Source of the DNA: CAJPQU01 sp052170475
GTDB taxonomy: Bacteria; Bacillota; Negativicutes; Selenomonadales; Selenomonadaceae
Direction: 5' to 3'
Length of the DNA: 18,213 bases
NCBI GenBank assembly: GCA_052170475.1
Contig: JBQNAL010000026.1
Location: 1-18,213, forward strand
In this document: piece after piece, positions 1 to 6,292 of the stretch
Layout: the number at the start of each line of letters is the position of its first letter
Position numbering within the stretch: the stretch's first letter is position 1
The notes under the pieces: generated by a model
Databases searched by the model: none
Told to the model about the DNA's origin: nothing
Seen by the model: the letters and a program-made list of their open reading frames with translations, nothing else
Made by a program: the position numbers and the translations under genes

Positions 1-4
1 AACT

Positions 5-47
5 GCCCCTTATAGGGGCGAGCAAACCACCCGTTTGACGGGTGGTC
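5..47. repeat. Twin hairpins, possible IS200/IS605-type element end
   Basis: Two perfect inverted repeats lie 7 bases apart: GCCCC/GGGGC around TTATA (5-19) and CCACCCG/CGGGTGG around TTTGA (28-46). Neither is followed by a T-run on the plus strand, so they do not look like ordinary terminators. Compact hairpins with short loops at an end are typical of IS200/IS605 elements, where TnpA recognises them, and of the 3' end of TnpB guide RNAs. They sit directly against a truncated phage-type gene, which fits an insertion junction. No transposase is visible because the window begins here, so the assignment is an inference. Confidence 0.4.
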
Positions 48-55
48 ATGATTGG

Positions 56-217
56 CTTCTTGAGCAAAGGGCATGGCACGGTTCGCCGCATGTCTTTGAC
101 TATTTCTCTTTGGACGCGATTGGCACCGGCGAAGGCGCACAGGCGCATGGCTGGGGGCTGTATTTCGCCAAGAATCAAAAGGTCGGGGTGAGGTGTGTTT
201 TATCGGCTAAGGGTTAA
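56..217 (+). pseudogene. Truncated phage-type ADP-ribosyltransferase-like domain fragment
   Basis: The frame encodes a short stretch with the pieces AWHGSPHVFDYFS, IGTGEGAQAHGWGLYFAKN. Motifs of the form HGSPxxFxxF...IGTGEGAQAxGxGLYFA begin domains in phage and prophage polyvalent or MuF-type proteins; the HG(S/T) and GLYFA elements resemble the first two conserved blocks of the H-Y-E class of ADP-ribosyltransferases. Here similarity stops at about position 188, the next residues are unrelated, and a stop follows at 215-217. The frame is open upstream to the window edge, but through the hairpins at 5-46 and without a convincing ribosome site. The third (Glu) block is absent, so no activity is expected. 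It is best read as a degraded remnant of a prophage or mobile element. Confidence 0.55.
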
Positions 218-270
218 GATTTGTGTGTTGGTTGTCTATATTCTTGCCTCTTGCGCGAAGACTTTCTCCC

Positions 271-299
271 TTGTCCTCTGTTCCAGAATACGGTACAAT
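271..299 (+). promoter_or_regulatory. Sigma-A promoter of the enoyl-CoA hydratase gene
   Basis: TTGTCC (271-276) and TACAAT (294-299) are separated by 17 bases, giving predicted transcription start near 306. It lies just upstream of the ribosome site of the gene starting at 331, which also argues against the longer in-frame start at 223. Confidence 0.65.
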
Positions 300-330
300 A
301 AAAGAAAACTATGATGAAAGGATGATCCTC

Positions 331-1110
331 ATGTCAGAAAAGACCGTTCTCTTTGAAAGACGCGGCGCTGTCGCGATCGTTACCCTGAACCGCCCCAAGA
401 GCCTGAACGCGCTCTCCGCTGATTTGGTGGATGAATGCCTCCTGACGCTGCATACGTTGGAACACGACGATGCCGTGCGGGTCGTCGTCCTCACGGGGGC
501 GGGGCGGGCGTTTTCTGCGGGGGGCGATTTGGGCTCGTTGGATGCGCTCTCCACTGCCGATGAGCGCCGTCGCTTCGTCGCGAAGGCGGCGACCATCGCC
601 AAGCTCATCGCCATGATGTCGAAACCCGTCATCGCCATGGTGAATGGCGTGGCCGCCGGTGCCGGGTTCAATTTGGTTTTGGCCTGCGACCTCGCCTATG
701 CCGCCGAGGGCGTTCGCTTTATCCAGAGTTTTGCCAATGTGGGGTTGTCTCCCGACTGCGGCGGTTTCTATTTCCTCCCGAAAACCGTGGGACTCGCCAA
801 GGCAAAGGAGCTGATGTTCACCGCTCGCCCGGTAGACGCTGCCGAAGCGAAAGCCTTGGGGATCGTCAACGATGTCTATCCCACGGAGGCGTTGGAAGAG
901 AAGGTGATGGCCGTGGCCGAAGCGATTGCGTCCAAAGCGCCCTTGGGCATCGCCATGACGAAAAAAGCCGTCAACAACTTCGGCGCGACCTTGGAGGAGA
1001 CTTTGACCTTTGAGGAAATGGCCACTTCCATGCTCCTTGGCACGGAGGATTTTCGAGAAGGTGTCCGCGCCTTTAACGAAAAGCGCCCGCCTAAGTTCCA
1101 AGGGAAGTGA
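331..1110 (+). CDS. Enoyl-CoA hydratase/isomerase family protein, PaaG-like
   Basis: A 259-residue crotonase-fold enzyme, normal family length, acting on CoA thioesters in the cytoplasm. The oxyanion-hole segments are visible as FSAGGDL at 61-67 and NGVAAGAG from 105. The motif GLSPDCGG carries an Asp (about residue 142) at the place where PaaG-type and delta3,delta2-enoyl-CoA isomerases have their catalytic acid; classical hydratases have a Glu there (and another in the earlier block, where this protein has a CDLA segment). An isomerase or epoxyphenylacetyl-CoA isomerase-like reaction is therefore more likely than simple hydration, but the substrate is not evident. The ATG at 331 follows AAAGGATG with good spacing; an earlier in-frame start at 223 would lie upstream of the promoter. 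The gene stands alone and is not next to other beta-oxidation genes, so the pathway is unknown. Confidence 0.85.
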   Translation: MSEKTVLFERRGAVAIVTLNRPKSLNALSADLVDECLLTLHTLEHDDAVRVVVLTGAGRAFSAGGDLGSLDALSTADERRRFVAKAATIAKLIAMMSKPVIAMVNGVAAGAGFNLVLACDLAYAAEGVRFIQSFANVGLSPDCGGFYFLPKTVGLAKAKELMFTARPVDAAEAKALGIVNDVYPTEALEEKVMAVAEAIASKAPLGIAMTKKAVNNFGATLEETLTFEEMATSMLLGTEDFREGVRAFNEKRPPKFQGK

Positions 1111-1140
1111 CCTGCGCTTTCTCTGACCGCGTTTCAGCAT

Positions 1141-1186
1141 AAAGGAAAGAGCCGTTTTTTTTCACGAAGAAACGGCTCTTTCCTTT
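1141..1186. terminator. Bidirectional intrinsic terminator between convergent genes
   Basis: A 17-base perfect inverted repeat (1141-1157 with 1170-1186) has A-rich and T-rich outer arms (AAAGG...CCTTT), so it can act in both directions. It lies between the convergent hydratase gene (stop at 1110) and the DUF362 gene (stop at 1225). Confidence 0.85.
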
Positions 1187-1224
1187 GTGCGGATAGCGGC
1201 AGGGCGCCGCATGTTCCTCTTCCT

Positions 1225-2349
1225 TTACTTCATCGTCACCAATTCGTACCGGCGCGTGCCGAGGCCGATCTTTTCGGCGTGAATGAGGGTGTCTTCCCAA
1301 TTCACATGGGGATTGCTGTCCAAAAAGACGTCGTGATGGTGCTGCCAGTCCGATTGCGCCAAATGGTCGCCCAACTGGCTGTTTTCGAGCGGCGTCGCTT
1401 TTTGGCAGGCGTCGGCTGCGGCTTGATCACAGGCCACCGGGTCAAAGGAGACGAAGATACCGAGATTCGGCAGGATGGGCGCGTCGTTATCCCCGTGACA
1501 GTCGCAGTTCGGGGAGATGTCCATGGCCATATTGATGTGGAAGGTGGGACGATCCTGACAGATCGCTTGGGTGTATTCGGCCATCTTGCGGTCGAGGACA
1601 TCGTTGGCGTCCCATTGGTCGTTGCTGAGGGCGTCGAAGGGACATGCCCCGATGCAGCGGCCGCAGCCCTTACATACTTCAGGATCGATGACCGCTTTGT
1701 TGTTCTCGTAACGAATGGCCGCAGAGCCGCATTCCGGCGCACAGTGGCGGCAGCCACGACATTTCTTCGCGTTGACGACCACTTTCCCCGATGAATGTTG
1801 CTCCATTTTCCCGGCGCGGCTGCCGCCTCCCATGCCCAAATTTTTGATCGTGCCGCCAAACCCCGTCATTTCATGTCCCTTGAAATGCGCCAAGCTGATC
1901 ACGATGTCGGCATCCATCAGGGCGCGGCCGATCTTCGCCGCCTTGACATATTCTCCGTTCTTCACCGGCACTTCCACTTCGTCGGTGCCCCGCAGGCCGT
2001 CCGCGATGAGGATCTGGCAGCCCGTCGTCGTGGGATTAAACCCGTTGAGATTCGCACAGTCTAAATGCTCTAACGCATGTTTCCGGCTGCCGGGATAGAG
2101 CGTATTGCAGTCCGTCAAAAAGGGGCGGCCGCCCTTTTCCTTGACAAGTTCGACCACGGCCCGGGCGTAGTTGGGGCGAAGATAGGCTAAGTTCCCAAGT
2201 TCACCGAAGTGCATTTTGATGGCGACGAATTTCCCTTCCATCTCCATCTTGCCAAAGCCGGCCAATCGACATAGCTTTTTGAGCTTCTCCGTCAGGGGAA
2301 CGCCCACCGGGGTGCGAAAATTGGTAAAGTACACTTTTGCCTGTTCCAT
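1225..2349 (-). CDS. DUF362 domain protein with two 4Fe-4S clusters
   Basis: A 374-residue protein. Residues about 1-190 and 260-374 form a DUF362 domain (the VAIKMHFGE, SLAHFKGHEMTGFGG and KNLGMGGGSRAGK segments). A ferredoxin-like insert follows the motif with two clusters: C197, C200, C203, C207 and C226, C229, C232, C236 (CKGCGRCIGACP). The first cluster has Gly in place of the usual Pro after the last Cys. The family is common in anaerobes and is thought to be involved in redox chemistry, but no reaction is established. Start chosen at 2349 because the minus strand has GGAGCCC eight to ten bases before the ATG; the longer frame to 2433 has no such site. It lies 123 bases downstream of the symporter gene with no clear terminator between, so co-transcription is possible. 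The substrate is unknown. Confidence 0.85.
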   Translation of the reverse strand: MEQAKVYFTNFRTPVGVPLTEKLKKLCRLAGFGKMEMEGKFVAIKMHFGELGNLAYLRPNYARAVVELVKEKGGRPFLTDCNTLYPGSRKHALEHLDCANLNGFNPTTTGCQILIADGLRGTDEVEVPVKNGEYVKAAKIGRALMDADIVISLAHFKGHEMTGFGGTIKNLGMGGGSRAGKMEQHSSGKVVVNAKKCRGCRHCAPECGSAAIRYENNKAVIDPEVCKGCGRCIGACPFDALSNDQWDANDVLDRKMAEYTQAICQDRPTFHINMAMDISPNCDCHGDNDAPILPNLGIFVSFDPVACDQAAADACQKATPLENSQLGDHLAQSDWQHHHDVFLDSNPHVNWEDTLIHAEKIGLGTRRYELVTMK

Positions 2350-2472
2350 TTTTGGGCTCCTTTTTTTATGGCACATTTTTCTTATAGAGAGCGGCCGCGA
2401 GGCGCTTTGCCTTGCGGTGCCGCAACGACACATTCGCCTTCGCCGCGCCGCGAGACGCAGGCGGTTTCTCCC
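2350..2472 (-). other. Gap between symporter and DUF362 genes
   Basis: It contains a small palindrome TTGCGG/CCGCAA (2412-2425) and, on the minus strand, a TATAAG box near 2390 without a matching -35. No convincing terminator is seen. Whether the DUF362 gene has its own promoter is unclear. Confidence 0.3.
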
Positions 2473-3864
2473 TTACGGTCTTGGCGGTGATGTCTTTCTT
2501 TCCCGTATCCATCCCGCCGCCAATACGCCAGCGCTGACGAAAAGCCCGACAAAAAGCGGCTGGATGGGCGGCGAAGGGAGGAGAGAAAAGGCGATGGCAA
2601 AAGCCGTGGAGAGTATCATGGACGCGAGTCCCCAGCGGGGGGCGGGGCAGTGGGGGAAAAAGACCGCCAAGGAGAGCGGTAGGAAGATGCCGCCGCCCCG
2701 AAGCGCCATGGAGAGGTAATTCCACACCAATACCTCTGAATGAAGGTTTCGGATGGCGATGAACGCTGCCAGTCCCATGACGGCGAGCACTACGCCTCGA
2801 GAGAGGCGCAGCATTGTCCACGGGTCGCGAATGTCCAGCCGGGGGGCTAAAATATCGTGGGTCAGCATGGTGCCGATCCCCAAGGAGAGGCCGCCGATGG
2901 AGCCGACGAGGGAGAGGAGGATGCCGCCCAAGGCGACGCCCCCCAGCCAAGGGGGCAGATGCTCGGCGAAAAATGTCGGCAGTACTAAGAGCGGCATGGT
3001 ATCCGGCTGATAGAGGCGCATGTAGAGTCCCACCGCCACCGAGGGAAGCCCCACGGGAATGACGATGAGGGCGGCGGCAAACGCCCCTGCGGCCGCCGCT
3101 TTGGGGGAAGACGCGGAAAAAATGGCTTGTATGTACGTTTGCGTGCAGAGCACGCCGACGATGAGGGCGAAGAGATTCGCGAGCGCCGCCGATACGCCGC
3201 CGCCGAAGAGGCTTTGCCATGGCAGCGGCGGGAACGCCGCTGAAAATGCCTCTCCAGAGGGAAGCGCCCCATAGGCCGCGATGCCCGCCACAAGAAGGCT
3301 CACCCAGATGATGCCCATCTTCAAGAGGCCGCCCACGCCGGCGCTCTTCATGCCGCCGAAAAAGGTGTAAAGGATCGTCAAAAGGAGCAGTACCCCCGCC
3401 GCTGGCCATGGTTCGATCCGCAGGATTGCCGACAGGATCCCGATCCCCGGCAGAGAGCTTGCGACAGCGCTCAGGAGGATGCCCACCGACGCGACGATGC
3501 TGGCCACCGTCCCCGCGCTTTTCCCGTACTTCGCCGCCAAGACCTCGGGAATGGTGGTGAGCCCCGCAGCGCGCAGCGGCCTCGCGTAGAAGAACCCCAT
3601 GAGGAGGAAAGCGATCCCAGAGCCAAGGGTGAACCACCACGCGGAAAGCCCGACCGTGTAGGCAAGCTGCGCCGTCCCCACCGTCGCCCCGCCGCCCACC
3701 ACGGTACCGGCAATGCTCCCTGCCACCATCATCGCGCCGGCAGAGCGCCCGCCCAAGCTGTACCCTTCCGCCGACTTCACCTGCCGCGCCGCGTAAAGAC
3801 CGACCCCGATGACGAGTCCCACCGTCAGCAACAGGAAAAAGAGGTGCGTCCCCGAAAGCGCCAT
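2473..3864 (-). CDS. Sodium:solute symporter (SSS) family protein
   Basis: A 463-residue, strongly hydrophobic protein with about 12-13 membrane-spanning segments, typical of the SSS (PutP/PanF) family, which imports organic solutes with Na+. The N-terminal block SAEGYSLGGRSAG, followed by a Gly-rich helix (GTVVGGGATVGTAQLA), is the usual family signature for TM1-TM2, and a FGGMKS loop follows in the middle of the protein. The substrate cannot be told from sequence. The ATG at 3864 is preceded on the minus strand by GGGAGG with 7-base spacing. Its promoter is at 3901-3928. The DUF362 iron-sulfur gene follows 123 bases later on the same strand; whether the two are linked in function is not shown. 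A 504-codon frame overlapping on the same strand is rich in Arg and His and is a shadow. Confidence 0.88.
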   Translation of the reverse strand: MALSGTHLFFLLLTVGLVIGVGLYAARQVKSAEGYSLGGRSAGAMMVAGSIAGTVVGGGATVGTAQLAYTVGLSAWWFTLGSGIAFLLMGFFYARPLRAAGLTTIPEVLAAKYGKSAGTVASIVASVGILLSAVASSLPGIGILSAILRIEPWPAAGVLLLLTILYTFFGGMKSAGVGGLLKMGIIWVSLLVAGIAAYGALPSGEAFSAAFPPLPWQSLFGGGVSAALANLFALIVGVLCTQTYIQAIFSASSPKAAAAGAFAAALIVIPVGLPSVAVGLYMRLYQPDTMPLLVLPTFFAEHLPPWLGGVALGGILLSLVGSIGGLSLGIGTMLTHDILAPRLDIRDPWTMLRLSRGVVLAVMGLAAFIAIRNLHSEVLVWNYLSMALRGGGIFLPLSLAVFFPHCPAPRWGLASMILSTAFAIAFSLLPSPPIQPLFVGLFVSAGVLAAGWIRERKTSPPRP

Positions 3865-3900
3865 GCCATCGCCTCCCCAAAATGTGCGTTCCTTTTTCGT

Positions 3901-3928
3901 ATTATATCACACTATATCCGATTGTCTC
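3901..3928 (-). promoter_or_regulatory. Extended -10 promoter for the symporter gene
   Basis: On the minus strand TATAAT (3901-3906) is preceded by TGA, an extended -10, and by GAGACA (3923-3928) at 16-base spacing. It lies 37 bases upstream of the symporter start and back to back with the MFS promoter. Confidence 0.75.
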
Positions 3929-4008
3929 GCTCTGTACCGTCCGTATTTTCGGCGCGCTTTCCGCCGGGGCAATGTCCTGTCCTTTGGCTTTCCAAACGAG
4001 GCGCCTTT

Positions 4009-4017
4009 TGCTATAAT
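4009..4017 (+). promoter_or_regulatory. Extended -10 promoter for the MFS gene
   Basis: TGCTATAAT is an extended -10 element with a consensus TATAAT at 4012-4017. Only a poor -35 (TTTCCA, 3989-3994, 17-base spacing) is present, as is usual for extended -10 promoters. Predicted start near 4024. Confidence 0.65.
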
Positions 4018-4080
4018 TTTCATAGACGCCCGCTGCCCTTCTTCGCCTTTGGCAAAATAGCGAAGAGGGCAGTGCGACAA

Positions 4081-4090
4081 GGAAAGGAAG
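4081..4090 (+). promoter_or_regulatory. Ribosome binding site fixing the MFS GTG start
   Basis: GGAAAGGAAG lies 8 bases before GTG at 4099. It decides between this start and the ATG at 3844, which lies upstream of the promoter. Confidence 0.6.
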
Positions 4091-4098
4091 CGACGGCG

Positions 4099-5295
4099 GT
4101 GGACTGGCGCTTAGTGCTCATTTTGCTCACGGGGAACGTCGTCTTCATGGCGTCCAGCTACACCATGCTGATCCCCTTTCTGCCCCTGTACCTGACAACA
4201 GAATTAGGCGTCGGCCACGAGGCGGTGAACCTCTGGTCGGGGATCGTTTTCTCCGGCAGTTTCGTCGTCAGCGCCATCATGGCTCCGATATGGGGCCGCA
4301 TGGCGGATACGAAAGGCAAGCGGGTCATGGCCATTCGCGCCAGTTTTCTCTTAGCCGTGAGCTACTTTTTGGGCGGCCTCGTGGAAACGCCGCTGCAGCT
4401 CACGCTCATGCGCCTCTTTCAGGGCTTTGCCGCCGGGCTTTGGCCGATGGATTTGGCGCTCATGACGCTCTACGCGCCGCCGAACAAATTGGGCTTTTCC
4501 CTCGGCGTCCTTCAAGGGGCGCTCACCGCGGGGGGCATCATCGGCCCCTTGGCCGGCGGCTTTTTGGCTGAAGCCTTTGGGATGCGGCTTTCCTTTTTTG
4601 TCGCGGCAGCAGCGCTCTTTTTGAACTGTCTGATGTTCGTCTTCGTCATCAAGGAGCCGCCCGCGCCGTCGCCCGCCATGGCAGCGGACGCGCCGCCCGA
4701 AGATACCGGCACGCTCCTTCATACGCCGCTCATTCGCGTCATGCTCCTCTGCTCCGGCCTCGTGCAGATGGTTATTCTCATCTTACAGCCCATCCTCACC
4801 ACGTACATCACCTATTTAGCGGGGGAACTGGAAAATCTCGCCCTCGTCGCTGGCTTCGTCTTTTCCCTCGGCGGCTTCGCCGGCGCCATCGCCGCCCCGC
4901 TTTGGGGTTGGCTGGGGCAGCGACGGGGCTTTTTTTCAATGATGATCGTAGCCTTGACCTTGGCGGGGGCGGCCATCCTCCTGCAGGGCACGATGGGGAC
5001 GCTTTACCCCTTCGCGCTCTGTCAATTTATCTGCGGGCTGTTCTTCTGCGGCATCCAGCCGTCCATCAATGCCCTCTTAGCCGACCATACCGCCGCGAAC
5101 GTCAAAGGGCGGCTCTTCGGCCTGATGTTCGCGGCGCAGCAAGGGGGCTCCATCGCAGGGCCAATCTTAGGCGGCGCCGTCGCCACCTATCTCGGTATGC
5201 ACTACGTCTTCTACACGGCGGGCTTCATCCTCTTATCCATGGCCGTCATCCTCCGGTTCGCGGGGTGGCGGCTTCTCCCGCGAAACGCGCGATAG
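4099..5295 (+). CDS. MFS drug/metabolite exporter, MdtG-like
   Basis: A 398-residue, 12-helix major facilitator protein of the DHA1 type, predicted inner-membrane proton antiporter. The segment AVNLWSGIVFSGSF followed by the motif A loop GRMADTKGKRVM closely follows the E. coli MdtG arrangement (ALNMWSGIVFS, then GLADRKGRK). A second-half GRLFG...GPILGG block also matches MdtG-like exporters. The export substrate is not known; MdtG-type proteins move varied lipophilic compounds. GTG at 4099 is chosen from the ribosome site at 4081-4090 and because the promoter at 4009-4017 lies inside the longer ATG frame. It is divergent from the symporter gene, sharing a 234-base control region. Confidence 0.85.
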   Translation: MDWRLVLILLTGNVVFMASSYTMLIPFLPLYLTTELGVGHEAVNLWSGIVFSGSFVVSAIMAPIWGRMADTKGKRVMAIRASFLLAVSYFLGGLVETPLQLTLMRLFQGFAAGLWPMDLALMTLYAPPNKLGFSLGVLQGALTAGGIIGPLAGGFLAEAFGMRLSFFVAAAALFLNCLMFVFVIKEPPAPSPAMAADAPPEDTGTLLHTPLIRVMLLCSGLVQMVILILQPILTTYITYLAGELENLALVAGFVFSLGGFAGAIAAPLWGWLGQRRGFFSMMIVALTLAGAAILLQGTMGTLYPFALCQFICGLFFCGIQPSINALLADHTAANVKGRLFGLMFAAQQGGSIAGPILGGAVATYLGMHYVFYTAGFILLSMAVILRFAGWRLLPRNAR

Positions 5296-5360
5296 GATAC
5301 GCCATCGACGAAGCGTCTGCCGCCATCGACCGGCGCCGTCAACGCCATGGCGCGCACACC

Positions 5361-5398
5361 AAAAAGCCGAGGACGACGCGTGACGCTGTGTCCTCGGC
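5361..5398 (-). terminator. Intrinsic terminator of mntP
   Basis: GCCGAGGAC (5366-5374) pairs with GTCCTCGGC (5390-5398). On the minus strand the stem is followed by TTTTT (5361-5365), so it ends the mntP transcript. On the plus strand there is no T-run, so it would only weakly stop the convergent MFS transcript. The remaining bases of the 159-base gap between 5296 and 5454 show nothing else clear. Confidence 0.8.
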
Positions 5399-5454
5399 GG
5401 TAGAAAAGCATATGACATGGGGGTTCAACCAGTGCCGCAGCGCTTTTGTGGGGG

Positions 5455-6042
5455 TCAACCGACGAGGTGCTGCACGACGATCTCCGCGCCCAAAAAGATC
5501 AGCACGCTGCCGCCAAAGACCTGTGCCTGTCCGGCAAAGCGCAGGCCAAACCGCCTCCCCAGCCATAGCCCCCCAAGACATAGGAGAAATGTGACCGCTG
5601 CGATGATGAGGGAACATGCCAGCGCCTTGCCCATCCCGTACTCTGCGATGGCAAACCCAACGGACAGAGCGTCAATGGAGGTTATACCGCCTTGCGCTAA
5701 GAGCATACAGAACGCCAATCGCCCCTTTTTCCCTAACGCGGCTATGCCGTTTCGCCCCTCCTTCGCCATACTCACGCCGATGTACACTAAGAGCGCCAGC
5801 GCGATCCAAGGCAAGAGATTCTCAAAAAATTGAAAATGTTCCACGATGGTATGGACAAATCCCCATCCTGTCATTGGCATGAGGGCCTGAAAGGCGGCAA
5901 AGGTGCCGGCGATCAGACCCATCCTACATGCGCCCATCCGTGGCTCATTGAGGCCATTCGCGAGCGACACGGAAAAAGCGTCCATGGCGAGTCCCGTTCC
6001 CAACAGCATACTGTTCCCCCAGAAAAATAAACTTCCTTCCAT
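5455..6042 (-). CDS. mntP: Manganese efflux pump MntP
   Basis: A 195-residue membrane protein of the MntP (formerly YebN) family, close to the usual 185-195 residues, exporting Mn2+ across the inner membrane. Six helices are expected. The two internal repeats each keep an acidic helix motif: GLAMDAFSVSLANG (D21) and GITSIDALSVGFAIA (D124), corresponding to the conserved Asp residues of the family. The start at 6042 follows AAAGGAGG with 8-base spacing; longer starts at 6078 or 6063 would run into the riboswitch terminator. The upstream leader is a yybP-ykoY manganese riboswitch, which independently supports the assignment. It has its own promoter and terminator and is a single-gene unit between the MFS and clpX genes. 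Confidence 0.93.
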   Translation of the reverse strand: MEGSLFFWGNSMLLGTGLAMDAFSVSLANGLNEPRMGACRMGLIAGTFAAFQALMPMTGWGFVHTIVEHFQFFENLLPWIALALLVYIGVSMAKEGRNGIAALGKKGRLAFCMLLAQGGITSIDALSVGFAIAEYGMGKALACSLIIAAVTFLLCLGGLWLGRRFGLRFAGQAQVFGGSVLIFLGAEIVVQHLVG

Positions 6043-6050
6043 CTCTTTCT

Positions 6051-6058
6051 CCTCCTTT
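6051..6058 (-). promoter_or_regulatory. Ribosome binding site of mntP
   Basis: AAAGGAGG on the minus strand, 8 bases before ATG at 6042. It lies just after the riboswitch terminator T-run and selects this start over two upstream in-frame ATGs. Confidence 0.75.
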
Positions 6059-6063
6059 GACAT

Positions 6064-6096
6064 AAAAAAACCGGGCACGACCTAAGCCATGCCCGG
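6064..6096 (-). terminator. Riboswitch expression-platform terminator upstream of mntP
   Basis: On the minus strand CCGGGCA (6090-6096) pairs with TGCCCGG (6071-6077), followed by seven T (6064-6070). It lies between the aptamer and the mntP ribosome site, so read-through decides expression. It should be prevented from forming when Mn2+ stabilises the aptamer. Confidence 0.85.
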
Positions 6097-6102
6097 GTAA
6101 AA

Positions 6103-6227
6103 GCAAAGAGCGGCTCAGGTCGGCCATGTGGCCGTCTGCCTGAGTCTCGTAAATTACAGCAAGCCAGACCCCGAAAGGTCAGCATGTTGACTTGCTTCGC
6201 TCGTCGCGCTTACTACTCCCTCAATGC
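6103..6227 (-). promoter_or_regulatory. yybP-ykoY manganese riboswitch aptamer
   Basis: On the minus strand the leader carries the family hallmarks GGGAGTAG (6213-6220) and ACGAGAC (6144-6150). Outer helix P1 can form between GCATTGAG (6220-6227) and CTCTTTGC (6103-6110) with two mismatches. A second helix uses AGCAAG with CTTGCT, capped by GACC/GGTC, and a third uses CTCAGG with CCTGAG enclosing GGCC/GGCC. yybP-ykoY RNAs bind Mn2+ and usually turn on exporters such as mntP. The terminator at 6064-6096 makes this a transcriptional ON switch by inference. Confidence 0.9.
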
Positions 6228-6237
6228 GATTGTCATA

Positions 6238-6266
6238 ACCATATCAGATATTTCGTGCTTCGTCAA
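6238..6266 (-). promoter_or_regulatory. Promoter of the riboswitch-mntP unit
   Basis: On the minus strand TTGACG (6261-6266) and TATGGT (6238-6243) are separated by exactly 17 bases, with the predicted start a few bases before the aptamer. It lies in the short gap after clpX, so mntP does not rely on clpX transcription. Confidence 0.75.
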
Positions 6267-6292
6267 TCTTCTTTTTTTATCCCCGCCTCGTG

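Noticed and set aside
223..330. N-terminal extension of the enoyl-CoA hydratase
   Set aside because: The promoter (271-299) and ribosome site lie inside it, and the family begins at about residue 1 of the 331 start.
2366..3880. A 504-codon minus-strand frame over the symporter gene
   Set aside because: Its composition is Arg/His/Gly-rich and not membrane-like; the other minus-strand frame encodes a clear SSS symporter with promoter and ribosome site.
3844..4098. N-terminal extension of the MFS protein
   Set aside because: It overlaps both divergent promoters and does not resemble any MFS N-terminus.
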